64,000 nucleotides of DNA from VRUE01 sp963812335 (lineage in GTDB: Bacteria > Actinomycetota > Thermoleophilia > Solirubrobacterales > 70-9): NCBI GenBank assembly GCA_963812335.1, contig CAWEUU010000005.1, positions 62,001 through 126,000 on the forward strand, written 5' to 3'. This document shows, piece by piece, positions 8,389 through 19,820 of the stretch. Position numbers and translations under genes: made by a program. A model generated the notes under the pieces. It saw only the letters and a list, made by a program, of their open reading frames with translations. It searched no databases and was not told the origin of the DNA. Numbering within the stretch: the stretch's first letter is position 1; each line of letters starts with the position of its first letter.

Positions 8389-9141
8389 CTAACGCCGCCG
8401 CTTCTTCTTCTTGGGAGGTTTCGGCGGCGGTTTGGCCGCGGCGACCTCCTCCGGCGTGGCGACGACGGGCGCGGGGATCAGCTTCTGGATCGTGTACTGC
8501 TGGCCGATCGTCCAGATGTTGGTCGTGATCCAGTAGAGGACGAGGCCGGCGGGGAAGGTGATGATGAAGGGGACGAAGATGAAGGGCAGCGCAAACATCA
8601 GCATGCGCTGGCTTTTGTCAGCCGTGACCGCCATCACCAGGCCGGAGATCAGCTGCGTGCCGACGTAGAGGATCAGCAGGGCGATCAATTCGCCACCCGC
8701 CGCCTTCGCGGTCAGGTCCGTGATGAAGAGAAAGGAGGCTTCGCCGCCGCATTCCCCGGCCGTGCAGCCGATGTCGTCGGGCAGCTCGTTTTTGAGCACG
8801 TAGAAGAGCGTGATGAAGACGGGAAACTGGGCCAGCAGCGGGATGCAGGAGGCAAAGGGGTTGACTTTGTTCTCCTGGTAGAAGCGCATCATTTCCTGCT
8901 GCATGCGTTTCTGGTCGTTTTTGTACTTCTCTTTGATCTCTTTCAGCTGCGGCTGCAGGGCCTGCAGCGCCCGCATCCCCTTCAGCGATTTGTAGGTGAG
9001 CGGGATCAGCAGCGCCCGAGTGACGACGGTGAGGGCGATGATCGACATCCCCCAGCTGAGCCCGACGCTGTCGTGGAAGAACTGCAGAACCGCGTTGCCG
9101 ACATCGATCAGCGGTTGCAGTATGTGGGCGGTGGGGATCAC
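8389..9141 (-). CDS. yidC: Membrane protein insertase YidC/Oxa1
   Basis: 250 residues from GTG 9141, overlapping the yidD stop by four bases. It is the short Gram-positive type: a first TM stretch, LSWGMSIIALTVVTRALLIPLTYKSLKGMRAL (around 28-60), the cytoplasmic KEIKEKYKNDQKRMQQEMM hairpin, FASCIPLLAQFPVFITLFYVL, then further TM helices and ITTNIWTIGQQ. It inserts membrane proteins alone or with SecYEG. The tail is strongly basic (PPKPPKKKKRRR), as in insertases that touch the ribosome. Confidence 0.95.
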   Translation of the reverse strand: MIPTAHILQPLIDVGNAVLQFFHDSVGLSWGMSIIALTVVTRALLIPLTYKSLKGMRALQALQPQLKEIKEKYKNDQKRMQQEMMRFYQENKVNPFASCIPLLAQFPVFITLFYVLKNELPDDIGCTAGECGGEASFLFITDLTAKAAGGELIALLILYVGTQLISGLVMAVTADKSQRMLMFALPFIFVPFIITFPAGLVLYWITTNIWTIGQQYTIQKLIPAPVVATPEEVAAAKPPPKPPKKKKRRR

Positions 9142-9413
9142 GGCCGGGCTCCGTGGTGGCGGTGGTACTCCGCCGGATCCACCGGTCCGACCCGCAGCGT
9201 GAAGTGCTCCGGCACCGGGTCGAAGCCGCCGTGGCTGAACGGGTTGCAGCGCAACAGGCGCCAGCAGGCGAGCAGCAGGCCGCGTAGGCCGAAGCGGCCA
9301 ATCGATTGCGTGGCGTAGGCCGAGCAGGTCGGCTCATACCGACAGCGCCGCGGCATCGCGGGGGAGACCCAGCGCTGGTAGGCCGCGATCGGGGCGAGCA
9401 GGACCCGTTTCAC
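9138..9413 (-). CDS. yidD: Membrane protein insertion efficiency factor YidD
   Basis: 91 residues from GTG 9413, which overlaps the rnpA stop by four bases (GTGA). The family signature YQRWVSPAMPRRCRYEPTCS, then SAYATQSIGRFG and CWRLLRCNPFSHGGFDPVP, is complete, including the conserved cysteines. YidD is a small membrane-associated factor that assists YidC. Genes rpmH-rnpA-yidD-yidC run as one tightly packed operon. Confidence 0.94.
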   Translation of the reverse strand: MKRVLLAPIAAYQRWVSPAMPRRCRYEPTCSAYATQSIGRFGLRGLLLACWRLLRCNPFSHGGFDPVPEHFTLRVGPVDPAEYHRHHGARP

Positions 9414-9421
9414 GTGGAACG
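9406..9421. promoter_or_regulatory. parS-like centromere site
   Basis: CGTTTCACGTGGAACG matches the consensus TGTTTCACGTGAAACA at 13 of 16 positions and keeps the central TTTCACGTG. It lies across the rnpA/yidD junction, about 4 kb from parAB and 0.7 kb from dnaA, where ParB loading sites are expected. Confidence 0.7.
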
Positions 9422-9787
9422 CTCCCCGCGCACACCGGCCTGCGCCAACGCTTCTTCCAGGCTCACCCTGACCCCGTCGGCCCCTTCCTTCTCGATCAGG
9501 CCCGCGATCTCGGCACGGGCGACGATGACGAAGTCGTGGCGGGGGGGAAGGCGGTCCGAGATGCCCCAAAAAGCCTCGCGCAGGGTCCGCTTCACCCGGT
9601 TGCGATCCACCGCACCGCCGACCTTGCGGCTGACCGAGACGCCGAGCCGGACGTCCCGCTCCTCCTCCTCCTCATCCCGACGAGGGAAGCTGTAGAGGAC
9701 GAGATAGCGGGTCGCATGCGAGGAGCCGTCGCGGTAGACGCGATCGAACTCGCGACTGCGCGAGAGCCGGCGCCGCTTCGCCGCCAT
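9410..9787 (-). CDS. rnpA: Ribonuclease P protein component
   Basis: 125 residues from ATG 9787 (a GTG one codon upstream is also possible). MAAKRRRLSRSREFDRVYRDG begins the family, and the RNA-binding signature RLGVSVSRKVGGAVDRNRVKRTLREAF is complete. The protein supports the RNase P RNA in removing tRNA 5' leaders. It follows rpmH after 25 nt. Its 3' end holds the parS-like sequence. Confidence 0.95.
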   Translation of the reverse strand: MAAKRRRLSRSREFDRVYRDGSSHATRYLVLYSFPRRDEEEEERDVRLGVSVSRKVGGAVDRNRVKRTLREAFWGISDRLPPRHDFVIVARAEIAGLIEKEGADGVRVSLEEALAQAGVRGERST

Positions 9788-9812
9788 CACTCGAGACCGA
9801 CTGTGGGCGACG

Positions 9813-9950
9813 TCATCCCGGCGTAAGGCGCTTGCGGCCTTTGGCCCGGCGACGCTTCAGGATCGCGCGTCCGCCCCGGGTGCTCATCCGCGCCCGGAAC
9901 CCGTGGGTCTTGGCCCGCTTCCGCTTCTTCGGCTGGTAGGTGCGCTTCAT
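9813..9950 (-). CDS. rpmH: 50S ribosomal protein L34
   Basis: 45 residues, MKRTYQPKKRKRAKTHGFRARM..., the unmistakable, highly basic L34. Start ATG 9950 is fixed by the family. It is first in the rpmH-rnpA-yidD-yidC run, divergent from dnaA. Confidence 0.98.
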   Translation of the reverse strand: MKRTYQPKKRKRAKTHGFRARMSTRGGRAILKRRRAKGRKRLTPG

Positions 9951-9960
9951 CGGCTGTCGC

Positions 9961-9966
9961 AGTATA
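9961..9966 (-). promoter_or_regulatory. -10 hexamer for rpmH operon (TATACT)
   Basis: Read on the minus strand TATACT lies ten bases before the rpmH ATG. It is the best -10 match in the rpmH-dnaA gap. No clear -35 is visible in the GC-rich upstream sequence. Confidence 0.5.
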
Positions 9967-10064
9967 CGGACGCTTCCCACTCGCCGGAGAGAGGGCGGCA
10001 CGGCGGCCGCAATCATTTCTCCGGCATTTGCGGCTCGCGCCGAATCGGGCCCCGTAGCCGCCGC

Positions 10065-10070
10065 TATGGT
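10065..10070 (+). promoter_or_regulatory. Candidate -10 hexamer for dnaA (TATGGT)
   Basis: TATGGT fits TANNNT and ends nine bases before the proposed GTG start of dnaA at 10080, so the mRNA would have almost no leader. No ribosome binding site is present there. Confidence 0.4.
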
Positions 10071-10079
10071 CGCTCGTTC

Positions 10080-11412
10080 GTGCCCGACGAACCGTCCGGA
10101 CAGAGCCTCGACGCCCTCTGGGATGAAGTCCGGCGGCGTCTTCGCGCTGCGGTCCCCGAATCGACCTTCAAAATCTGGTTGGAGCCCCTGAAGGCGATCG
10201 GCGCTCAGGGAGGAACGCTCTACCTGGCCGCTCCGGAGGGCATCCAGGCCTGGGTCGAGCGCCGCTACGCCCCGCTGCTGCGCGAAACGCTGGCGGCGCT
10301 CGACTCGCAACTCGGCGAGATCGCCTTCTCCAAGCCGGCCGAGCAGCAGGCGCACAGCGGCGAGCGGGCGCCGGCCGTCGAGCTCAACCCGAACTACAGC
10401 TTCGACCGCTTCGTGATCGGCGAAGGCAACCGGGTCGCCCACGCCGCCGCGCTGGCCGTCGCCGAGACGCCTTCGGAGGCCTACAACCCGCTCTTCCTCC
10501 ACGGCCCCCCCGGGCTCGGCAAGACCCACCTCCTCGGCGCCGTCGCCAACTATCTGCGAGTCAACGCGCCCGGCCTCAGCGTCCGCTACACGACTGCCGA
10601 GGGCTTCACCAACGAGTTCGTCGGCGCGCTGCGCTCCAGCGGCGCCGAGCAGTTCAAGCAGCGCTACCGCGACCTCGACGTGCTGCTCGTCGACGACATT
10701 CAGTTCCTGCAGGGCAAGCAGCACACCGAAGAGGAGTTCTTCCACACCTTCAACGCCCTCTACGAGGGTGGCAGTCAGCTCGTCCTCTCCGCCGACCGCC
10801 TGCCCAGCGAGCTTTCGACCCTTGAGGCGCGCCTGCGCGACCGCTTCGAGTGGGGGCTGACCATCCCGGTCGAACCGCCTGACCTCGCGACGCGCTTCAC
10901 CGTCCTCCAGCGCCTCGCCCGCGAGGCCGGCCTGGGCGACGACGACCGCGACGCGCTCTCCGAGCTCGCCGGCCGCATCGACGCCAACATCCGCCGCCTG
11001 CATGGTGCCCTGACCAAGGTGATCGCTCACGCTTCGCTCACCGCCAAGCCGCTCAGCCCCGAGCTGATCGCCGAACTGATTCCCCGCACCACCGCGGCAA
11101 CCGGGCCGAGCGCGATCGAAGAAATCCAGGAGCGCGTCGCCGCCGCCTTCGGCATCTCCCGCGCCGAGCTCGTCGGCGGTGGCCGTAGCGCAACCGTTCT
11201 GCGCGCGCGTCAGGTGGCGATCCTGCTCACGCGGGAGTCGACGGACCTCTCGCTGCCCCAGATAGGACGGCTCTTCGGCGGGCGTGACCACTCGACAGTC
11301 CTCAACGCGCTGCGGCGAGCCGAGGACGCGCCTCGGCTCAGACACCGAGCTCGCCCGGCGGGTCAGCGGGCTGCGCGGTGAAATCCACAAGCTTCCACCG
11401 AGCACCGCTTGA
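10080..11412 (+). CDS. dnaA: Chromosomal replication initiator DnaA (single-base frameshift near the 3' end)
   Basis: From GTG 10080 the reading frame gives a 433-residue protein ending at 11381. Domain I (SLDALWDEVRRRLRAAVPESTFKIWLEPL) opens it; AAA+ Walker A is HGPPGLGKTHLLGA (~142), Walker B LLVDDIQFLQGK, and domain IV carries the DnaA-box signature GGRDHSTVLNAL. It binds oriC and opens DNA. After AEDA the frame becomes unlike DnaA (PRLRHRARPAGQRAAR); skipping one C at 11331-11332 restores LGSDTELARRVSGLRGEI and a stop at 11412. So an extra base, real or an assembly error, replaces the last helix. All motifs needed for function are upstream of it. Confidence 0.93.
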
Positions 11413-11513
11413 CCGCCGATCCCATTGCAAGAATCGATCTCTTCCCCAGCCATCTCCACAGGACGAAAATCCCATGACCATGCGGATTTCCTATCGTCCT
11501 GGCAGTTTCCACA
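11381..11513. promoter_or_regulatory. oriC: Candidate oriC: weak DnaA boxes in the dnaA-dnaN gap
   Basis: Three same-orientation 9-mers end in TCCACA: AAATCCACA (11381-11389), ATCTCCACA (11452-11460) and GTTTCCACA (11505-11513). Each differs from TTRTCCACA at one to three positions. The 165-nt gap also contains relatively AT-rich stretches (for example around 11466-11495). The dnaA-dnaN gap is the usual actinobacterial origin, but three weak boxes are few compared with Streptomyces or Mycobacterium. Confidence 0.5.
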
Positions 11514-11546
11514 GCTACTAACCCAACTCAAGAGGACATCAGTCAT

Positions 11547-12653
11547 TTGAAGCTGACCACCAAACGTGACGAGCTCGTCTCCAAGCTCTCCGTCGTCTCG
11601 CGAGCCGTATCAACGCGCGCGGCGACCCAGGCCCTCTCGGGCATCCTGCTCAGCGCTTCCGAGGCAGAGGTGACGCTGGCGGCGACCGATGGCGAGATGG
11701 GGCTGCGCATGGCGATGGATGCCGACGTGGCCATGCCGGGCGCCGCCCTGCTGCCGGGCCGGCTGCTCGCTGAGCTCGCCCGCTCGCTTGGCGACAGCGA
11801 CGTCGAGCTCGAGCTGCGCGAGTCCGAGCGCGACGTCGAGATCCGCAGCGGCGGCTCCAGCTTCCACCTGCGGGTTCTTCCGAGCGAGGACTTTCCGACC
11901 CTGCCCGAGCAGGATGCGGAGCCGCTGAAGATTCCGGCGAGCGCCCTGGCCGAGACGGTCGAGTTGGTCGCGCCGGCCGCCTCTCGTGACGACATGCGAC
12001 CCGTCCTGACCGGGGTCCTCGTCAGCGCCGCCGAGCGAGAGATGACGATGGTGGCCACCGACTCCTACCGCCTCGCGGTCAAGCGCACCGAGTTGGAGAG
12101 CGCGATCGGCGGCGAGCTCGAGGCGAACATCCCGGCGAAGGCTCTGCGCGAGCTGGGGCGGCTGGTGGCGGGCGGCGAGCTCGACGAGGTGGCGGTCAGC
12201 CTGCTCTCGAACCAGGCCGTCTTCCAGGCAGGGCCGACCCTCCTCAATACGAGGCTGATCGACGGGCAGTTCCCCAACTTTCGACAGCTCCTGCCGGAGT
12301 CCTACGAGCACGACGTGAGATTGCCGCGGGCGGAATTCCTCGAGGTCGTGCGCCGGGTTAGTCAGCTGGCGCAACGCAACGCGCCGCTGCGCCTCGCTTT
12401 CTCGGCGGGCGAGCTGACGGTCTCGGCCTCGACGCCCGATGTCGGCGACGCCGAGGAGTCGATGCCGGCGGCGTTCGAGGGCGAGGCTCTGGAGATCGGC
12501 TTCAACCCGGAGTTCCTGCGCGATGGCATCGAGACCGTAGGCGGCGACGAGGTGTTGCTGCGGCTGATCTCACCACTGCGCCCCGGCTTGCTGCAGCCGG
12601 TCGACAACGAAGACTTCCGCTACCTCGTGATGCCGATCCGCCTCAACGTGTAG
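11547..12653 (+). CDS. dnaN: DNA polymerase III sliding clamp (beta subunit)
   Basis: 368 residues from TTG 11547, supported by a purine-rich AAGAGGA at about 11530-11536. MKLTTKRDELVSKLSVVSRAVSTRAA, PVLTGVLV (domain II), ATDSYRLAVKR and the closing YLVMPIRL are the DnaN pattern of three repeated clamp domains. It tethers DNA polymerase to template. recF follows after 9 nt. Confidence 0.97.
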   Translation: MKLTTKRDELVSKLSVVSRAVSTRAATQALSGILLSASEAEVTLAATDGEMGLRMAMDADVAMPGAALLPGRLLAELARSLGDSDVELELRESERDVEIRSGGSSFHLRVLPSEDFPTLPEQDAEPLKIPASALAETVELVAPAASRDDMRPVLTGVLVSAAEREMTMVATDSYRLAVKRTELESAIGGELEANIPAKALRELGRLVAGGELDEVAVSLLSNQAVFQAGPTLLNTRLIDGQFPNFRQLLPESYEHDVRLPRAEFLEVVRRVSQLAQRNAPLRLAFSAGELTVSASTPDVGDAEESMPAAFEGEALEIGFNPEFLRDGIETVGGDEVLLRLISPLRPGLLQPVDNEDFRYLVMPIRLNV

Positions 12654-12662
12654 GCGGCGCCG

Positions 12663-13751
12663 GTGCTGGTCGCCGCCGTTGAAGCGAGGCCGCTGCGCAG
12701 CCTGGCCGGCGTGCGGGTCGAGCTCGGCGCCGGGATCGTCAGCCTGGTCGGGCCCAACGGCGCCGGCAAGACCAACCTCCTGGAGGCGCTCTACTTCGCC
12801 CTCACCGGCCGCTCCTTTCGCACCTCCGACCGGCGCGAGCTGATCCCCTTCGGCGGCCAGTTCGCGCGGGCCGAGGCGGTCGTGCGCGACGACGACGGGA
12901 TCGAGCATCGACTGCTCGCCTCGGTCAGCCGCGCCGACGGCCGACGCCACCTGCTCGACGGAAGCCCCGCCGAGCCCGCCGAGCTGGCGCGTCACCGCCC
13001 CGCTGTGGCCGTCTTCTCGCCGGACCGGCTGGCGTTGGTCAAGGGCCCGCCCGGGGAGCGTCGTGCGCACCTCGATCGGTACGTCGCTGCGCGCTGGCCC
13101 GCGCGCGGTCCGCTGCGGCAGCGCTACGGCCAGGCGCTGGCGCAGCGCAACGCCCTGCTCGCCAACCTCGCCGCCGGCCGGCCGGGCGGCGATCTTGGGG
13201 TGTGGGACGCGGCGCTCGCCGACGCAGCTGCCGCCCTGGTCGCCGCTCGCGCCGAGGCCGTGGCTGAGCTGGCGCCGCCGTTCGCCGCCGCCGCGTCGGA
13301 CCTCGGGCTTGCCGGTGGCGGCACGCTCGAGTACGCCCCGCGCGCCACGGGCGATGCCGCGGAGATCCGCGCCGGCCTGGAGCAGCGCCGGGAGGCCGAC
13401 CTCCGCCTCGGCCGCACTTCCTGGGGACCGCACCTGGACGAGCTGAAGCTCAACACCGCCGGCAGGTCACTGCGACGCTACGGATCCCAGGGCCAGCAGC
13501 GCGCGGCGCTCCTGGCGCTGCTCTTCGCTGAGCGCGAGGCTCTGCTCGCCTCGCGCCGCGCCGCGCCCCTGCTTCTGCTCGACGACGTGATGAGCGAGCT
13601 CGACCCCGAGCGACGTGGCCTCCTGGTCGAGCGGCTGGGTGGCGACGGGCAGGCTCTGATCACCGCCGCTGCGCAGGAGTCGGTGCCGCCGGCCGCCCTG
13701 GAGCGGATGCTGCGAGTCCCCTTCGACGACGCCGGCCGGGCCGCTGCATGA
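12663..13751 (+). CDS. recF: DNA replication and repair protein RecF
   Basis: 362 residues from GTG 12663. Walker A is GPNGAGKTNLLEALYFAL (~30), the ABC signature-like YGSQGQQRAALLALLFAE lies near 275 and Walker B is LLLLDDVMSELD (~300). RecF binds gaps at stalled forks and helps load RecA with RecO/R. Its stop overlaps the next ATG (ATGA), coupling it to the DUF721 gene. Confidence 0.95.
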   Translation: MLVAAVEARPLRSLAGVRVELGAGIVSLVGPNGAGKTNLLEALYFALTGRSFRTSDRRELIPFGGQFARAEAVVRDDDGIEHRLLASVSRADGRRHLLDGSPAEPAELARHRPAVAVFSPDRLALVKGPPGERRAHLDRYVAARWPARGPLRQRYGQALAQRNALLANLAAGRPGGDLGVWDAALADAAAALVAARAEAVAELAPPFAAAASDLGLAGGGTLEYAPRATGDAAEIRAGLEQRREADLRLGRTSWGPHLDELKLNTAGRSLRRYGSQGQQRAALLALLFAEREALLASRRAAPLLLLDDVMSELDPERRGLLVERLGGDGQALITAAAQESVPPAALERMLRVPFDDAGRAAA

Positions 13752-14047
13752 GTCGCCGCCGCGCCCCCCGGCCGGCCTCGGACGCCCTTCGGGCGGCCCT
13801 TCGACGCGCCGCTCCGAAGACGCGGCTCGCGGCGGTGCAGGGGGTCTGGGGCGACGTCGTCGGCCAGCGCATCGCGGCGGTCGCGCAGCCGGTCTCCGAA
13901 CGCGGCGAGACGGTGACGATCGCCTGCGATGACCCCGTCTGGGTGGAGGAGTTGGACCTGATGCAGGAGCGGCTTCTGAGCGGCCTGCGGGAGCGGTTGG
14001 GAGAGGACGCGCCGAGGACTCTGCGCTTTCGATTGAAAGACCCCTGA
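13748..14047 (+). CDS. DUF721 (DciA-like) protein
   Basis: 99 residues from ATG 13748 in a 4-nt overlap with recF. The stretch VQGVWGDVVGQRIAAVAQPVSERGETVTIAC and the closing hydrophobic/basic pattern are the DUF721 family. In many bacteria members act as DciA, loading the replicative helicase DnaB; the recF-gyrB location is standard in actinobacteria. The helicase-loading role is inferred from family and position. Confidence 0.88.
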   Translation: MSRRRAPRPASDALRAALRRAAPKTRLAAVQGVWGDVVGQRIAAVAQPVSERGETVTIACDDPVWVEELDLMQERLLSGLRERLGEDAPRTLRFRLKDP

Positions 14048-14143
14048 AACCCAGCGTCTTTTTGCACGATTTGCAGGCATTTCTCAATTGGCGTAGCGGC
14101 GTTCCCGGGGGCCCAGCTGGTATCCTTATGTCAACTCGATTCC

Positions 14144-14185
14144 AGCCCCGGCCGGGCGCGTCGAGAGCGCCAGGCGGCCGGGGCT
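14144..14185 (+). promoter_or_regulatory. Hairpin in the gyrB upstream region
   Basis: AGCCCCGGCCG and CGGCCGGGGCT form an 11-bp perfect stem with a ~20-nt loop, followed by TTTGTG, 25 nt before the TTG start of gyrB. A possible -10 (TATCCT, 14121-14126) lies upstream. It may be an mRNA leader structure or a weak terminator/attenuator. The rest of the 163-nt gap shows nothing else. Confidence 0.45.
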
Positions 14186-14210
14186 TTGTGTCAGACGCGG
14201 AAGGGACCAG

Positions 14211-16643
14211 TTGCCTGAGAAAGATCAGAACGCCGCCGGGGGCAAGGCGAAAAAGGAGGGCTCCTACGGCGCCGAGGACATCACCGTTCTCGAGGGCCTG
14301 GAAGCGGTTCGAAAGCGGCCGGGCATGTACATCGGCTCGACCGGTCCACGTGGGCTGCACCACCTCGTCTACGAGGTCGTCGACAACTCGGTCGACGAGG
14401 CGATCGCCGGCTACTGCGGCTCGGTCCGCGTCGTCCTCCATCCAGATGACAGCTGCACGGTCGCCGACGACGGTCGCGGCATCCCGGTGGGGACGATGGA
14501 GAAAGAGGATCGGCCGGCGGCCGAGGTCGTGCTCACCGTCCTGCACGCGGGCGGCAAGTTCGGCGACGGCGGCGGCTACAAGGTCTCCGGTGGCCTGCAC
14601 GGCGTCGGCGTCTCCGTCGTCAACGCGCTCTCCGAGCGCCTGCACCTCGAAATCCAAACCGACGGCCATGTCTGGACGCAGGACTATGAGCGCGGCAAGC
14701 CGCAGGCCGACCTCGAAAAGGGGTCGGCGAGCAAGGAGCACGGAACGACGATCACCTTCCAGCCCGACCCGGAGATCTTCGACGAGCGCGAGTTCGATTT
14801 CCAGACCCTGGCGGAGCGCTTGCGCGAGACGGCCTTTCTCACCCGCGGCCTGAAGATCGAGCTGGTTGACGAGCGCGGCCAGACCAACAGCGTCACCTTC
14901 CAGTACGAGGGCGGCATCGAGGACTTCGTCCGCCACCTGAACGAGAACAAGGACACCCTGCACCCCAAGACGATTTTCTTCGAAGGCGAGGAGGACGAGG
15001 GCCAGGTCGAGGTCGCGATGCAGTGGAACAACTCCTACCAGGAGTCGATCTTCAGCTTCGCCAACAACATCAACACCCACGAGGGGGGCTCCCACCTCTC
15101 CGGTTTCCGGTCCGCCCTGACCCGGACCCTGAACGCGTATGCGCGGAGCAAGGGCCTGCTCAAAGAGAAGGACGACAACCTCGGCGGCGAGGACGTGCGC
15201 GAGGGCCTGACCGCGGTGATCTCGGTCAAGCTGCACGACCCGCAGTTCGAGGGCCAGACCAAGACCAAACTCGGCAACCCGCCGATCCGCGGCCTGGTCG
15301 AGGAGACGGTCAACCGCAAGCTCGCCGAGTTCCTCGAGGAGAACCCCGGAGAGGCGCGGCGGATCATCACCAAGGCGATCGACGCCTCGCGCGCCCGCGA
15401 CGCGGCCCGCAAAGCGCGCGACCTGACCCGGCGCAAGTCGGCGCTGGAGAACTCGACCCTGCCGGGCAAGCTCGCCGACTGCACGGTCAAGGACCCGCGC
15501 GATGCGGAGATCTTCGTGGTCGAGGGCGACTCTGCGGGAGGCTCGGCGAAGCAGGCCCGCGACCGCTCGACCCAGGCGGTGCTGCCGCTGCGCGGCAAGA
15601 TCATCAACGTCGAGAAGAACCGCATCGACAAGGTCCTCGCCAACAACGAGGTGCAGGCGCTGATAACGGCGATCGGCACCGGCGTTCACGAGGAGTTCAA
15701 TCTCGAGGACGCCAGGTACCACAAAATCGTCATGGCGACCGACGCCGACGTCGACGGCGCCCACATCCGCACCCTCGTCCTCACCTTCCTCTACCGGCAG
15801 ATGCCGGAGCTGATCGACGCCGGCTACGTCTACATCGCCAAACCACCGCTCTACCGGGTGAAGCAGGGCAACCAGGAAACCTACCTGGAGCGCGAGTCCG
15901 AACTCGAAGAGCTGCTGCTGCGCGACAAGCTCGAGGACTTCGAGGTCGCCGACGCGAGCGGCAAGGCGACGAAGCTGAGCAAGAGCCGCTGGCAGTCCTA
16001 CACGCGGCGGGCGAAAGAGTACGAGGGCTGGAGCTCCTCCCTGCAGGCCGAGTTCGGCCACGAGACGGTGCGCTTCCTCGAGGAGTCGAGCCTGCTCGAC
16101 GAGGAAGCGGCGACGCTCGCCTCCGCCCGCAAGGTGCTCGGCTCGGCGGCCGCCGAGAACGAACCGTTCGACACCGAGATCGTCGAGGACTCCGAGGACG
16201 GGTTGGCGGTGAAAGCGCTCGAACGCAAGTCGGGCCTGGCGCGGACGCACCGCCTGCCGCGCACGCTCTTCGAGCACCACGATTACCGCAAATTCACTGA
16301 AGTGCACGCGGCGCTGCTGAAGCAGGTCGGGCGGCCGCCGTTCGAGGTGCGCTTCGGTGGCCGCGGCAAAGAGGCGCTCTCCTTCGCCGCGCTGCGCCCG
16401 GCGGTGATCGAGCTCGCTCGCCACGGCGTGCAGCTGACCCGTTTCAAGGGCCTCGGTGAGATGAACGCCGATCAGCTGCGCGAGACGACGATGGACCCGG
16501 CGACGCGCACGCTGGCCCGGGTGACACTCGACGACGCCACCGCGGCCGACCAGATCTTCTCGATGCTGATGGGCGACCAGGTCGGCCCGCGCCGCGAGTT
16601 CATCGAGTCGAACGCGAAGGACGTGAAATTCCTCGATGTCTAG
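14211..16643 (+). CDS. gyrB: DNA gyrase subunit B (long form with insert)
   Basis: 810 residues from TTG 14211. GHKL ATPase: EGLEAVRKRPGMYIGSTG, VDNSVDEAIAG, DDGRGIPV, GGLHGVGVSVVNALS. TOPRIM: EIFVVEGDSAGGSAKQ, LPLRGKIINVEK, ATDADVDGAHIRTL. The C-terminal FKGLGEMNADQLRETTMDP binds GyrA. Most actinobacterial GyrB proteins are near 650-690 residues; here about 150 extra residues (roughly 565-715, an acidic/helical stretch) lie between TOPRIM and the tail, the position of the insert known from E. coli GyrB. Confidence 0.96.
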   Translation: MPEKDQNAAGGKAKKEGSYGAEDITVLEGLEAVRKRPGMYIGSTGPRGLHHLVYEVVDNSVDEAIAGYCGSVRVVLHPDDSCTVADDGRGIPVGTMEKEDRPAAEVVLTVLHAGGKFGDGGGYKVSGGLHGVGVSVVNALSERLHLEIQTDGHVWTQDYERGKPQADLEKGSASKEHGTTITFQPDPEIFDEREFDFQTLAERLRETAFLTRGLKIELVDERGQTNSVTFQYEGGIEDFVRHLNENKDTLHPKTIFFEGEEDEGQVEVAMQWNNSYQESIFSFANNINTHEGGSHLSGFRSALTRTLNAYARSKGLLKEKDDNLGGEDVREGLTAVISVKLHDPQFEGQTKTKLGNPPIRGLVEETVNRKLAEFLEENPGEARRIITKAIDASRARDAARKARDLTRRKSALENSTLPGKLADCTVKDPRDAEIFVVEGDSAGGSAKQARDRSTQAVLPLRGKIINVEKNRIDKVLANNEVQALITAIGTGVHEEFNLEDARYHKIVMATDADVDGAHIRTLVLTFLYRQMPELIDAGYVYIAKPPLYRVKQGNQETYLERESELEELLLRDKLEDFEVADASGKATKLSKSRWQSYTRRAKEYEGWSSSLQAEFGHETVRFLEESSLLDEEAATLASARKVLGSAAAENEPFDTEIVEDSEDGLAVKALERKSGLARTHRLPRTLFEHHDYRKFTEVHAALLKQVGRPPFEVRFGGRGKEALSFAALRPAVIELARHGVQLTRFKGLGEMNADQLRETTMDPATRTLARVTLDDATAADQIFSMLMGDQVGPRREFIESNAKDVKFLDV

Positions 16644-16675
16644 CCTGGACGCTGCAAACCGGCGCATTTCGGGGT

Positions 16676-16708
16676 CTTCGGTCGGTCGGATCGGGTCACG
16701 CACCGAAG
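16676..16708. repeat. Small inverted repeat in the gyrB-gyrA gap
   Basis: CTTCGGT (16676-16682) and ACCGAAG (16702-16708) could form a 7-bp stem. There is no T-run, so it is not a clear terminator. The rest of the 141-nt gap shows no gene and no convincing promoter. Confidence 0.3.
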
Positions 16709-16784
16709 GTGCGCTCCCCTCACCGCCCTCCCTGCATCCCCCGAACTGCTTGGTTTTCGCGCCCAGGGTGGGGGTTGAATTCTG

Positions 16785-19285
<2,501 letters not shown>

Positions 19286-19289
<4 letters not shown>

Positions 19290-19792
19290 GCCGCTGCCGG
19301 TAAGTACTGCTGCCAGGTGGGCGGCACCTTCGGGCTCGCGACCTGGATGAAGATGCCCGGCCCGGGCGCCTTCGGCGACTTCTTCGGGTGCATCTCGATC
19401 TCGTGCGGGAGGCGGTTTCCCTTGCGCCGGTTGCAGCTCGCGCAGGCGGCGACGATGTTGCCCCAGACCGATTTGCCGCCGCGGCTGCGCGGGATCACGT
19501 GGTCGACGGTCAGCCCCGACTTGGTCGAGCCGCAGTACTGGCAGGTCCAGCTGTCTCGGGCAAGCACGGCGCGGCGGGTGATCTTGCGCCTGTGCGCCTC
19601 GCGCGGCACCCGCACGTAGCTGACCAGGCGGATCACGTCGGGTCGCTCCATCGTCATGTGCTCGGAGTGGATCGCCCCCTCGCGCCGCTCCAACAGCTCC
19701 GCCTTCTCCTTGAGCAGCAACACAGCCGCCCTCCTCAACGTGCAGACGTTGATCGGCTCATACGTCGCATTCAAGACCAGCACTCGTGCCAT
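19286..19792 (-). CDS. HNH endonuclease domain protein
   Basis: 168 residues from ATG 19792. The family start MARVLVLNATYEPINVCTLRRA and the zinc-type HNH core (CQYCGSTKSGLTVDHVIPRSRGGKSVWGN, then CASCNRRKGNR) are complete, with two CxxC pairs. Such single-domain HNH proteins are common and conserved in actinobacteria; biological role is unknown. About 40 Pro-rich residues follow the HNH core. It converges on gyrA. Confidence 0.85.
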
Positions 19793-19820
19793 CTTGCTCG
19801 GAAATTCTACGCATGCGGTG

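Noticed and set aside
14048..14140. Family B-like piece (AACCCAGCG next to TTTTT) before gyrB
   Set aside because: Only a short chance match; the rest of the core and inverted arms are missing.
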